A stretch of DNA of 64,000 nucleotides from Berberis thunbergii (taxonomy: Eukaryota; Streptophyta; Magnoliopsida; Ranunculales; Berberidaceae). The notes under the pieces were generated by a model, which had not been told where the DNA came from, did not search any database, and saw only the letters and a list, made by a program, of their open reading frames with translations. The DNA lies in contig QNQO01000460.1 of NCBI GenBank assembly GCA_003290165.1, forward strand, positions 620,001 to 684,000. Reading direction: 5' to 3'. Every line of letters starts with the position of its first letter. Position 1 is the first letter of the stretch. Positions 35,341 to 46,460 of the stretch are shown piece after piece. The position numbers were made by a program, and so were the translations under genes.

Positions 35341-38300
35341 ATGGCAGCGAGCAGTGTAGTTGATGCAATCGGTGAGCCGATCCCAACGTCGTCGGTACTA
35401 ATGGCGTCTTCGAAGCACATCGCAACGAAATGCAGAGGAGAAAACATGGCCTTCTTGAATTGCAAGAAGAAGGACGGGAATCCCGAGAAGTGCCTCGACA
35501 AGGGTCATGAGGTCACTCGTTGTGTTTTCAACCTGTAAGAAATCTTCTTCTTTTCTTGTTTCAATTTGAATTTGTGACGATTATCACTTGCTGTTGTTGT
35601 TGGTTGCTTGCATCTTTTAGCTTAATTGTGAAATTGGGGATTTTTTGGGAGATTGTTTGATTCTGGTTGAAGTTAAATTAGTTATTTGGATTCAATTTTG
35701 GGATTTCTCTAGCATTCTAGTTTTTGGACAATATCTCAGTATTCGAGACATTGCAAAAATACACATTGGAAGGGGGTTTAGTGTGGAAAAAAATTTCTTC
35801 ACATATCTATAGTTGTTTCTTTGATGAGACTAGTTTCATATGCCTAAGGTTGTTAATATTGAATCAGCCTTCTGTTTTCTTTGAGGAAAATTTCAGTGTC
35901 TTTTTGGTTGTCCGACAAAATGTTGTTGCAAATTGCCACGAGCTTTTGATGGATGTAGGTCCTCAGAGTGTTGTTATCAAAGTCAAATGCCTACCCTTTG
36001 AGAGAGCTATCTTCTCCATCTTGCTCTCGAGTGCTAAACCTAAACAGAAGTATATTGATACTAGTTACATACTGTAGACTACTAGGGCAAATGGATGGTA
36101 GATATCCAACTTCAAATATGGAAAAACATCTTTGAGTTTATGAGACTAGCATATGGAAAGACATCTCCAAATTTTTATTTTTTTCAAAGATAGAAACCAA
36201 TGCATTTAGCCATTGAGGTAGTTTTGGGGAGAAATGACAAAGTGAAGTTTTGGAATAACTTTGGGTTGGGAATGAAGCCTTTGAGGATGTGTTCCCATGA
36301 TATTTACTCCCAAGTAGTTTGGTTTGGTGATGGGTTTTGGTAACATCAATTGTTACACTTACAGGAGTATGTTCCTCTTAGGAGCTCAGTGATCTTTTGG
36401 TTTGTATAGTCCAAGGATGGATATGATTGTTTAGAGGGTTCCAAGGTCAATGCCACGAAAGGTGTACAATATTTCTAGAACTTTCTTAAGTGGCGCTCTT
36501 TCTGGTGTGAATAGTTTTGTAATAGGTGTGGGTTTTCTTGGTCGACTTGGCCAAGGATATCCCTATAATGTAACCTAAGTAATTGTTGTAAGCAAAGCTT
36601 GTTGAGAAAATTACCTAAAAGAGCTTGTTTTTTTTTAGAGATTATAATCTTTGTTTTTACAATATGGTAGCAAGGTTTGGAGTAACTTCGATTGTATCTT
36701 CATCGTCTTTACTATTTCTGCATATACTCTGAATTGATGCAGTCTTCATCTTTGTAGAAAGAGCTATGGCTCTTGTCATTGGTGAACTCAATGAGTTTGT
36801 GATCCTTTTCTTTATACTTGGGGGAGGATGATGAAATGGGTCTAGGAGGAGGATGTAGACAGGCTTTTTTGGTTTGCTATTTTTTTTTTCTCTAAATTGA
36901 CCAGGAACCACCTCCATAGTGAGGCCTATGCTAATTTTCTTGTCAAGTTAGTGCCGAGAAAAAGAGTGTTTTATAAGATATGCTTCTTCATGTGGTCCTT
37001 GGTGTGAGATAAACTTCCATAAAAAGTCCTATCATGCTTGGTATGCTTAATTTCCTGGAGCATGCCAATCTTGTATCTGCCACTGATAATGCATATGCCG
37101 TAGGTAGGTTTTATCACTACATTTTCAGGTCTGTAGCGGAGGTGTTGGTGTGGCTGCATCAAGTTTGCAGCTTGCACAAACCTCTGTGCACAGTATATGT
37201 GGGGTGCAACTTGAGGACCTTTTTGAATCATGATATGATTGGATATGTTGCATCAGTGTTGGTATGATTGCACCTTCTAAAGATGAAGAATTGAATGAAA
37301 CCTGCTAGGTTGTCCTCAAAATTGTAGCTGCCACGAAACTTTGACATCTCCAATCATGAAATTGGCACTATCTGTGGTTAGGCCTTTGGACATGGATGCT
37401 AGGATTAGACTATGCTTAGCAATAACAACACTTCACCAACTCAGTTTAACCTTTAGTTTGCATCTAGAACAATGTTTTCTGGCCATTGATGATGGGACGA
37501 CTGTCCAAAACAAGGATGGAAGTTCTGCAGCTGCTTGGATTTATCTTCTTCTTCCTTTTTTTCATGTTAATCATCTTACACCAGTGAAACCAGGAAAGAA
37601 TAAAGCATACAGGATTAGAGGCCTAACTTTCAGTTCTATATTGAAGGGAAAACATGTATTCCATCATTACTATAGTGTTCATACAGAAGTTTACAGAGAA
37701 TAAATTTTAGTTATAGGATACTGCCTCCTACGGGCAAAGGAAATTTTAATTTTGATCCTTTGGTAGGTATGTTCATCAATGCCAAATCCAAACATTAGTC
37801 GTGCGCGCTCCATACTTCATGTTAGATAATCCTTTTATTGAAGCAAGTTCCAGCTTTCTTAGTTTTATACTTTTGTAAATTTACAGATCTCGTATGTTAG
37901 TGTCAATCTATCGATGCAGCTTTCAACTTTCATGTCTGCTACTTAAGCCTCTTGCTCCTTAAGGCACAAGTCAATTTCATTGGTATGTTTTTTTTTTTTT
38001 TGGAAGGCGAGTTGGGTTTTTAAGGATCTCATAACCTATCAACTGGGCGACCTATAGGTCAACACCCATTAGAAAATAACCATGTCGCAGGTGGGATTCG
38101 AAGCTAGGACGTGGGGGACAAACCCACACAGCCCTAACCACTAGGCCATAACACCATTGGCTCATTGGTATGTTAATACATGCAACCTGCATAAGCATCC
38201 ATTTCTTGTGTGCACCTTTGGTGAAGACCTCTCAACCTGCAACAATGTAAGTAATATCATCCTTTTATTAAAGCAAGTTCCAGCTTTCTTAGTTTTGTAA

Positions 38301-38602
38301 ACTTACAAACCTCGTATGTTAGTTTTATCTTATCGATGCAATTTTCAACTTTCATGTCTGCCACTTGCATCATTTTCATGCTTGCCCTTACGGTTTGTTC
38401 ACATACTAGAAAGTACAGAAACTACTTTGCATGCCCTCTATTGAACCCGTGTTTACATTGTTGCAGGCTGAAAGGCCTTCACCAAAGGTGCACAAAAGAA
38501 ATGGATGCTTATGCAGGTTGTATGTATTACCATACCAATGAGTTCGATTTGTGCCGTAAGGAGCAAGAGGAGTTTGAGAAAGCATGTCCATGGAATGCAT
38601 AA
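35341..38602 (+). CDS. NDUFA8: NADH dehydrogenase (complex I) subunit NDUFA8-like, CHCH protein, copy A
   Basis: Accessory subunit of mitochondrial respiratory complex I, of the twin CX9C type imported and oxidised in the intermembrane space. Two exons (35341-35534 and 38467-38602) join in frame to 109 residues, the usual plant length. Cysteine motifs are visible: CRGENMAFLNC, CLDKGHEVTRC and CTKEMDAYAGC are CX9C, and CRKEQEEFEKAC is a spaced pair near the C-terminus. The motif GCMYYHTNEFDLCRKEQ is typical of the plant family. The 2.9-kb intron holds LINE-like debris, a SINE and an inverted copy of exon 2. This is the only intact copy of three in the window; block C is frameshifted and block B is scrambled. 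Confidence 0.93.
36080..36600 (+). mobile_element. Possible LINE remnant inside the NDUFA8 intron (also 58680-59210)
   Basis: Broken frames read VKFWDSFGLG (block C) or the diverged VKFWNNFGLG (block A), resembling the RVRFWEDxWxG segment that follows reverse transcriptase in plant LINEs. Stops and frameshifts are frequent. The identification rests on one motif. Confidence 0.35.
37341..37703 (+). CDS. Unidentified 120-codon frame in the NDUFA8 intron, conserved in block C
   Basis: An open frame of 120 codons (contains HVNHLTPVKPGKNKAYRIRG and ends HTEVYRE). The block C counterpart (59755-60114) stays open at 119 codons; the only length change is an in-frame loss of three bases in a CTT run. 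A few substitutions between the copies are both silent and replacement. I do not recognise the protein, there is no clear promoter, and both copies are recent duplicates, so an open frame alone is weak evidence. Confidence 0.2.
   Translation: MTSPIMKLALSVVRPLDMDARIRLCLAITTLHQLSLTFSLHLEQCFLAIDDGTTVQNKDGSSAAAWIYLLLPFFHVNHLTPVKPGKNKAYRIRGLTFSSILKGKHVFHHYYSVHTEVYRE
37945..38255 (-). pseudogene. Inverted, decayed copy of NDUFA8 exon 2 inside the NDUFA8 intron (block A)
   Basis: Read on the minus strand, the segment gives TTGTTGCAGGTTGAGAGG, then CTTCACCAAAGGTGCAC and GAAATGGATGCTTATGCAGG, matching exon 2 at 38467 and its splice acceptor. It ends before the last codons and is split by the SINE at 37988-38161. 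Because it lies about 200 bp before the real exon 2 in opposite orientation, an unspliced transcript could fold back on itself. Confidence 0.88.
37988..38161 (-). mobile_element. tRNA-derived SINE
   Basis: On the minus strand: start near GCCAATGGTGTTATGGCC, an A-box-like GGCCTAGTGGTTAGGGC, a B-box-like CTTCGAATCCC and a poly-A tail of 14. Flanked by a perfect 11-bp duplication TCATTGGTATG (37977-37987 and 38162-38172). The block C site near 60390 (TTCATTGGTATGTTAATAC) is empty, so the insertion followed the block duplication. Confidence 0.93.
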
Positions 38603-40501
38603 TTGAGGAAAGTTTTTATTGCCTGACGAATAATTTGGAAACAACCATTTATGAGCGGACACTTTGCTCCCTGTTTTGTTGTGAAAGTACACTTCACTTT
38701 TGTTGGCTTCATTCCGTCTCCAAGAAATGTGAATTTATCAGAACACACGATTGCGCCTTTCCCGGCTCTTGATAAATGCTGCAGACTAGATGCGTTGTTT
38801 CATGATTGTGGGCTCGTTATCTGTTAATTAAAGTACTTGTAGACTTCAAATTGTGTGATTTGGATTGAAATAATTCAAGTTGGCCATTTCCGTTTCATTG
38901 AGATGCAACAGTCCTTGTTACTTAAGCAATTCTCAGAAGAACACAAACAAAATGCCATAAAAATGACCGGGGTTGTTTCTTGTACTATAAAAATGTCATA
39001 ATTGTGCTGTTTCTTTTGGATTTTTTTCACTTCTATTCCTACTATAGATAGTGGTTGTGTTTTAAAGAAAAATGTTAAAAAAATGTGAAAATACAAAAAA
39101 AAAAAATACTAACAAACATTGCTAGCTAAACTTACTCATATGCTAGATCGCAAACACATTTATTTATTCCCTTTCTCTTTGATATAAACTAATGGTTTTG
39201 GATCCATCTCCATCTCACTAAAATGCTAACACAATAAGCCTCTCTTTCTTATTCAGTAAACTGTTGCTCTTAGGATTCTTCTCCACATACCATCTATAGC
39301 AAAGCTTGCTTTGTTCTCCTTCTTATCTTAATTATGTACTTCGGTTTCTTCCCTACTAACCTGATTATAGCAATGCTTGTAATTTTTCTCTATTGTTGTT
39401 ATTGTAATTATTGAGGAATTATTGACACTATAAGCCAAAGTGTCTGATGGAATTCTTATCTTCAGTGCATTTGGCGATGCTCTTAATGGTAATATGATCT
39501 AACCTAACCTTGGATTTATAGAAGAGAATCTAATAATAAAACAGTTTTGGATAATCAAAACATTGGATTATGAGATAAAACAGTCAATGGGGGATTATAA
39601 GCACCCCTTGAGAAATTCATTATTTTAATATCACCCACATGTTTCCACATGTGCACTATCAGAAGAAGGTTTTGGTTTGGCATACTTTGCACTTTGCAGG
39701 GAAACCTTCCAGCTCTGATCCAACTCACCATTAACAAACAACAAAAACAGTGTTTCGGAGAAATTGTATTGTGCATTCCCCCTCTTGTATACTTCACAAA
39801 ACTGCCTATCATCACCAATCATCTTCACGGTGAGATACGCTTTACGTAGATCTTAATGATATATTATAACGCACTCTTTTGTCAGTCTTTAATATTGTAT
39901 CAACTTAACCACCCCAGCTAGTGTGACATCTACCGGCCTGTGTGAGATTAGTACCATATGCCCATAGGCTAGACTTGATAAGTTCGACTCGTACTAACCC
40001 ATAGAATTAGGTCATATTATGTTTTGAATTACATTAATAATCTATTTCAGAACTTGGAAATTCAATAATTCATAAAAATGTTGTTGTGGGAGGTGAAATG
40101 TTAGGATCATCTTCAAGAGTGCAACCTCTAACTCCCTCCATTGATACCTAAAGTTTGGTTCTGATATCAATAGGCTATTGGAAGGCCAGCCTTTAAAACA
40201 GTAGCTTCTGATTAGTTGAGAAAACAACAAAGGGAAAATATGGACCCCATTAAACTAGAATTTAAAATATAATAAACAATAGATTGAGAATTTGTTTCCC
40301 TTTTCCTAGAGGAAATGTCAAAAGTATTTAAATTGTGTGCATTGCTTGCAAAGAAGAGTAGAAGTTGTGAGGACCCTTTTCTTTTCTCTTTCTCAAGCTT
40401 GAAAGAGATAGAAGAGAAGAAGTCTTATCTCTCCCATTGCTAAAAACCCAAGTTTTAAATCTTGATCAGCTTTTGTTTCATTTGAAGAAACATTAGCAAC
40501 A
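38603..40501. other. Spacer between NDUFA8 and the hydrolase gene, block A
   Basis: Includes the NDUFA8 3' region and a CT-rich hydrolase leader (40370-40501). Relative to block C it has about 330 bp extra at 39755-40160 and lacks about 350 bp (C 62270-62630) and about 290 bp (C 61430-61740). No gene recognised. Confidence 0.5.
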
Positions 40502-42630
40502 ATGATCAGATTTTGGGTGCTAATGCTTGAACTATCAGAGCTTTTTTTGAGCTCTGTGGTTCATTTGGTGTATGGGTTTTACATATTCAGCAAAGCTGTG
40601 GCATCAGATCTTTCACAAACTCTAAATGAGATTTTTAGACTCAATGGGGTGAAAGAAGCAAAGCCTAAAGGAACAAGTGGTTGTGATGGTCTACCTCCTA
40701 TTGTGTTGGTTCATGGGATCTTTGGATTTGGCAAAGGGGTATGAGTAGTATAATTTGAGTTTTACAAATGGATTGCTTTTGGATTCACCATATATATGTT
40801 TTGTTATTATTTTCAATGCAGCTTTATGTGTTTTAAATGTTATAATTTATTTTTTAAATGGATCCTTATGTGTTCTTCTAAAGGTTTAATGTTCTCGTCA
40901 ATTTCCTTCTTGTTGTTAAATGGATTTGTGGATGGTCATTTGTTGCAGAGGATGGGTGGCTTGTCATATTTCGCTGGAGCAGAAAAGAAGGATGAACACG
41001 TTCTGGTTCCGGACTTGGGTTCCCTAACCAGCGTTCATGACAGGTGGGTACTTGAAGAGAAATAATACAGTTTTAGTTCTATATGTAATGAAATTTTCTA
41101 TATTGCAGGGCGCGCGAATTGTTTTATTATTTGAAAGGTGGGGAAGTGGACTACGGTGAAGAACATAGCAATGCTTGCCGCCATTCACAGTTTGGAAGGA
41201 CTTATGAACAAGGTTGGAAATCAATGACTGCATGCTACTCTATTTTGCACTTCCCTATCTCTCCTTCATTGTCTAATACCAATAGAGTTAAGACTGTTAG
41301 ACATGTTTAGTTTTTTGTACTTCTTGCTTAATTCAATTACAAATGCAGGGCATTATCCGGAATGGGATGTAGATCATCCAATTCACTTTGTAGGACATTC
41401 AGCTGGAGCTCAGGTCGTTCGCCTGTTGCAGCAAATGTTGGCAGACAAGGTAATTAGCAATTCTTAATCCCTAAGTAGCACAAAAGGGGAAAGAGGAGGA
41501 GATGATTATGGTTCTTCAAATTTTCAGGCTTTCGATGGGTATGAGAACACGTCAGAGAACTGGGTGCTGAGTGTAACTGCATTATCCGGAGTGTTCAATG
41601 GGACTACTAGAACCTACTTAGATGGAATTCTGTGAGTTCTACTATTGAGTATTATGTTCATTCATGGATTTCCTTCTTTTCCAAGGTTCTCAACTTCTAT
41701 TCATTCTAGGCCAGAAGATGGAAAATCACTGAAGCCTTTATGTCTACTTCAGTGGTGTCGCGTAGGAGCTATAATTTATGATTGGCTTGACATTCCATTG
41801 TTAAAGAATTACTACAATTTCGGGTTTGATCACTTCAACATGTCATGGAAGAAAATGGGTGTTTCAGGTCTCATTGATTGCCTCTTGGGTAATTCAGGGC
41901 CATTTGCCTCAGGAGATTGGATCCTACCGGACCTAACAATTCAAGGATCCCTTCGGCTTAATCACCATATTAAGACCTTTCCGAACACATTCTACTTCAG
42001 CTATGCAACTAAGGAAACCAGGAAGATCATGGGGGCAGTTGTCCCTTCTAGTATATTTACCATTCATCCCATGCTGTTCATTAGAGTATTGCAGATGAGC
42101 CAATGGCGCCATCCACCCAATGTTCCACTTCCTTATAAAGGGTACAGGTGAGTAGGTTTCTCATATCTCGATCTCTTCTTTTGGTGTCTATTTATAGGTG
42201 CCATTGCTCATTTTGTGAAATATATGCAGGGATGAAGATTGGCAAGATAATGATGGTGCGGTCAACACCATATCCATGACTCACCCTCGCTTCCCGATTG
42301 AACACCCCAAGCGTTTTCTTCTGGATGACTCCGAATGTCAGCCTTTGCAACCAGGCATCTGGTTCGTCATCCTTTGAATTACATACAGTAGCACCACTAC
42401 ACTGCATTGTAGTTATCAGTACTCCCTGATACAATTCCACTGATACTAACTGATGTCCTATTGTGTGCAGGTATTACAAGATTATTGAAGGTGATCACAT
42501 ACTATTTATTGTAAATCGAGAGAGAGCTGGAGTGCAGTTTGATCTGATATACGACAGCATTTTCGAACGGTGCAGAAAACATGTATTTAGGACCATTCCA
42601 CCAACATTACCCAACCAAATCCAGCATTAG
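40502..42630 (+). CDS. Alpha/beta-hydrolase, lipase-like (bacterial L1-lipase related), copy A
   Basis: Probably hydrolyses ester bonds of a lipid or similar substrate; the true substrate is not known. Eight exons join in frame to 456 residues: 40502-40738, 40949-41043, 41109-41212, 41349-41449, 41528-41631, 41710-42147, 42230-42361, 42471-42630. The N-terminal 30 residues are hydrophobic and may be a membrane anchor. PPIVLVHGIFGFG (about 65-77) is the oxyanion-side HG motif, VGHSAG (160-165) is the nucleophile elbow with Ser163, and GDH (411-413) probably supplies the catalytic histidine. Members of this plant family share these blocks. Residues 123 and 135 (E, R) differ from the block C copy (Q, G); I recall Gln/Gly as the common plant state. 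All junctions are canonical GT-AG. Confidence 0.9.
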
Positions 42631-44095
42631 TTTGCTTCCACTGTCTCGCATAGGAGCTTCTCCATTAGTCTCTCGCAGATTTTGGCCAGCATGTATATGT
42701 ATCATCCATTGTTCTACCTCTTATACCTACTTGTGCATTTTGTAGCTGTCACAGATTTTGGAAGCTCAGTTCATACATTTGAACTCTTGGGAGACAGCTC
42801 CTCACATGAATTGACATAAACGTATAGTTTGCTTGAGATAATTACCTTGTTAGTGGCTCATCTGATCTGTCCCTACTTGTGGATTTTTTTATTTAATTTT
42901 TTCAAATTGTTATAATCTTCAATCAACAAATCTATTGATACCATTAGAAGTACAGTTAACAAGGCATGCAGCTTAAGAAACATGTGCACTGCAAAAGCAT
43001 GGTACTGTACAACGCATAATATGACTCGATTCTTGAATTAGCATATGCATTGAAAAGTATAATAGCAGCCTTAGCAGGATGCAAAATGAAAAACTGTTCT
43101 ATTGACTTGAACCAAATAACTTCACATTAGCATACAAGAGAAGTTACAAATATCTCAAAGAATGATCCTCATTAGATGAAACGAGAGTATACAAGTAGCC
43201 AAGACATTGGGTGTTCCAAAGCCAACAGATCGTACCAGAACACGGCAAGCATGTTAAGTTTCTGATTCAATAGGTCGTCTTGGTTTGCTATCAGGCCAAT
43301 TCTGATGAGACATGTCATACAACACTGGGCATTTGGCAATCAAAAAGTTGAACATCAAAGTGCAATTGATTTTATCCTCGGTCCAATTTACTTCTTAAAA
43401 ATGATGGTCTTGATGACAGTGGACATATAATCTCAAGAAAGTTTTTCAAGGCCCCTTTATTGTATATGCTATCCTTAGTGAATTGTCCATTTTCTCTCCG
43501 GCGGCTTCCTTTCTCCAGTCATGCCACTGATACTAGCCTTGAGAGTTGCAGAACTTGCCTTTGCTTCGTTTAGTTTCCTTTTCCAGTTTATGTAATCCTG
43601 TCACTTGAAGGTCTGCAGTTGGGAAAATGAACTTGTGAGATGTGGTCTTGAAAAACAGTATGGTAATAGCCTATGTAGCACTGAACCAGCGCCACCATTT
43701 GCTTGAACTCACTCATACCCTCAAAAAGAAGATAATTAATGATACTAAGGGGTTGCTGTGCATAAAAGATAAGCAAGAGCTACCTCATTTGTTGTGGTGT
43801 TTGTCAGGCAGAGATGAGCATGGTAAGCGAAAAAACCTGCTAGTAGTAAAGAAACTGCAGCTAAAAATACCATCAGAAGTATGTGCGTGTTATAGGAGGC
43901 CAACAACCACTGTAACAAAAACACCTAATTAGTAGAAGAATAAAAGGCAACAAAAAAAAAGACAGTCAGCACCCCCACCACCCAGTCGCTGAGTAGCCAA
44001 CTAAACCACGATGACAATCGACTGGAAAGTTTGGAACAGCTCCACAGATATTTTAACATTACAAAATGGGCATGGCAGAAGTTTCAAAGGTGAGA
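42631..44095. other. Spacer, no recognised gene
   Basis: The first part is the hydrolase 3' region. 43200-43930 has short minus-strand and plus-strand frames without family resemblance; it may hold 3' exons or untranslated sequence of bL33m but I see no splice-supported structure. Confidence 0.4.
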
Positions 44096-44330
44096 GTTAG
44101 GGTTATTTTGATTTTGGGTTTCATTTGATTGATCGTAGTCGATTTTGGGGTCCTTTTTTAAAACTATTTCAGTTTGTGTCCAAAATGGCATAGTCAACCT
44201 AGTTGACTACCACAAAATTCATAATGTTGACAACATTGACCTTGATAAAATCAAAGGTCCAGATTTCAAAACGGGACCGAAAATCGATTCTAATAAACCA
44301 AATGGACCTCAAAATCAAAACAACCCTGAC
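44096..44330. mobile_element. MITE-like element, 235 bp
   Basis: Ends GTTAGGGTTATTTTGATTTT and, from the other side, GTCAGGGTTGTTTTGATTTT form an inverted repeat that continues for about 50 bp with mismatches. No clear target duplication, so no superfamily is assigned. It makes the frame at 44145-44354 an artefact. Confidence 0.7.
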
Positions 44331-44857
44331 AGTTATCAAATGGGAAAATTTTGAAGCTTCAGAATGTTTGGGCTGAAACATATTGATGACTATGAGTTCT
44401 ACACCTTGACAGACCAAATTATATAGTATCTAAGCAAAGTCATGCCTAAAAAGGGACACAGTCATTATCTGTAAGTAAAAACTACACAAGATCAAAAACT
44501 TAATCCTCACCTGTACAACATGTGGAGCTAGACTGAAGAATGAATTTTCAATGCCATAATAAACTGCAAAGGAACTCACAAAAGCAAACTTAAAAATTGA
44601 TGTTCATTAGAAAAGTTAACTCATCAGCCAACATATGGAAAAAGAAGAATCCTCATTACGTGTAAGAATGTGTATAAGCTTTAACTTTTTCATCTGACCA
44701 GTAACAACCAACGCAAGGGCAACAGCACCATATAAATAGTAGAGAACTGCTTAAACTAGAAAACAGTAAACAGCTGAAAGCTCTTTCACAATATAAGCAT
44801 GTCTGACGAGTCTCATACAAAGGAATAAATAATGTTCTTAAAGATCGGATACACCTC

Positions 44858-45028
44858 TCACTTCGTCTTTTGTTCTGTAAACAAAACATGACGATTCACG
44901 CGAGGGTCATACTTTCGAAACTCGAGCTTCTCCGTCATCTTTCGAGGGTTCTTCTTCACATAAAAGAATCCAGTTCCTGCAGCTGAGACAAGCCTGATAA
45001 ATATTGAACCACCCTTTGCCTTCCCCAT
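44858..45028 (-). CDS. Mitochondrial large-subunit ribosomal protein bL33m
   Basis: Component of the 50S-type mitochondrial ribosome. The 56-residue protein begins [18 protein letters not shown], continues [18 protein letters not shown] and ends [11 protein letters not shown], the full pattern of plant bL33m (about 57 residues). It is encoded in one exon. A CAG splice-acceptor-like site about 12 bp before the ATG (GTCAG then GTGTAAAAACC) suggests an intron in the 5' leader. It follows the hydrolase gene on the opposite strand. In Arabidopsis, as I recall, bL33m and NDUFA8 genes are direct neighbours, so this pairing looks ancestral. Confidence 0.92.
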   Translation of the reverse strand: MGKAKGGSIFIRLVSAAGTGFFYVKKNPRKMTEKLEFRKYDPRVNRHVLFTEQKTK

Positions 45029-46452
45029 TGGTTTTTACACCTGACATTAAAAATATATGGTTCATAATTGGGTCAAGGGGAGAAATGAAATATACATTGA
45101 GACAGTAGTAATATTAGTATCAGATGGTACATAACATTCAATTCCGTGATGAAGAGAAAAATCAGTAAACTTCACAGAGAAAGATAATTAGTTTCAGCTC
45201 TAAAGTAGGATATAGGAACCGTAAGACATTGTTATTTTCGTGATTGACTTGGGGTATGGAATGTTAATAGGTCCGGATAAATCAAATTCCTTTTAAAGAC
45301 ATAAATCTCAGGGGTATCTACCATCCAAATAAACCATGGATGAGATTCTGCTTGCGATTGCAGAGCCAAAAAAAAAACATTGGACAGTCATCATGAAAAG
45401 GGCATCATCGTTTCATACATGCATCCTCTCGCAACATATTCATATCCCTTAGTCATATTCAGCCATGTCCAGATGTCCTCTTAGTGAACTCCCACAATTT
45501 TTTTCAGTGAATCTTGAATGTAAGCATACGGCTTTTTCCCTCTCACCCATCCTCGAATGCACGCACCTAAATTCAGATCCTTCAATTTTATTTATTAATT
45601 AATTTTTAGAAAATTAGAAAAGTTCAATTTTATTAATTAAGGGAGGAGTTAGACAGCTCGCCATTCTAAGGCTGCCTAACAATAGAGGGCCAATTACCAT
45701 ACAATTAATCTCCTCATCCTCGGGACCGGGGAAGCCCAATGCCAACAAACAGCCACATCCTCATCCTCCCCCCCCCCCCCCCCTTCTTTCCCATATGTAT
45801 ATTTATATATATTTTGCCCAAGGTAAAGTTCAAAATAGGGTTGTTCCATGGTTTCTAATGATTGAACTGTCCTATCCTCTGAAGAAAACCATTGCGGGGC
45901 TTGAAGAAACCAAAGAAGGTATGCAAAACTCAGAGAGAAGGGCTGTTTTTTTTCTTCTTCTCCCTGCTTTCTTTTCTCTTTCCCCTCAAGTGAAAAAATC
46001 AACCAAAATGGTTAAAATCGAGCAAACCGACCTGATTCGATTCTGCTCGGTTATTGAGATCCTCAGTTCAGTTATGGTTTAAACAAAATGAAAACTAAAT
46101 ATCTCGGTAAGGTCGGCAGTTTAACCTCGAAACCGAACTGACTAAACCGTGTCAGCACTAGTTCAAGAAGATTATTCAGTGTAGAGAATACATAGTTGCA
46201 AATTCATATGACATTGTCAGATTGATTTCAATTATGTTTTGGATGATGCAGTTTTCTAGAATGGGGTTCCCTAACCTAATGACTATTGCAATAAGAGGTT
46301 ATCCTACAATAAGAGACCCAAGGCCTTGGAAGGCTCAAAGGCTGTTGAGAATGAACAATTTTACTTGAAACAACTCCTAACCCTCGCTCACACCAGTCAA
46401 ACGGAACTACCTGTTCTCCTACACCCACATTGGACTTATTTCAATAAATAAT
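45029..46452. other. Spacer with a poly-C tract and a MITE end
   Basis: Contains the probable bL33m promoter, a run of 16 C (45768-45783), and at 46005-46165 ACCGACCTGATTCG and CGAAACCGAACTGAC motifs ending GTGTCAGCACTAG, which look like part of an AACCGA-type hAT MITE. No gene. Confidence 0.45.
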
Positions 46453-46460
46453 GTACTACA

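Larger units (their letters stand above)
34705..42640 (+). repeat. Block A of a large segmental duplication (partner 56799-64000)
   Basis: From AAACCAAATGG at about 34710 through NDUFA8, the spacer and the hydrolase gene, this block is repeated in the same orientation from about 56799 to the right edge of the window (matching A up to about 41210; the true end lies outside). Differences are scattered substitutions plus block-specific insertions and deletions listed separately. Confidence 0.93.

Noticed and set aside
36657..36917. 86-codon minus-strand frame repeated in block C (59244-59504)
   Set aside because: No family resemblance; near-identity reflects the recent block duplication. The plus-strand context (ATGGTAGCAAGG) looks more like retroelement debris.
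38000..38160. A functional tRNA gene
   Set aside because: Box-like motifs are present but the cloverleaf is not, and poly-A with an 11-bp duplication marks a SINE.
44145..44354. 69-codon Asn/Lys/Pro-rich frame
   Set aside because: It lies within an inverted-repeat element.
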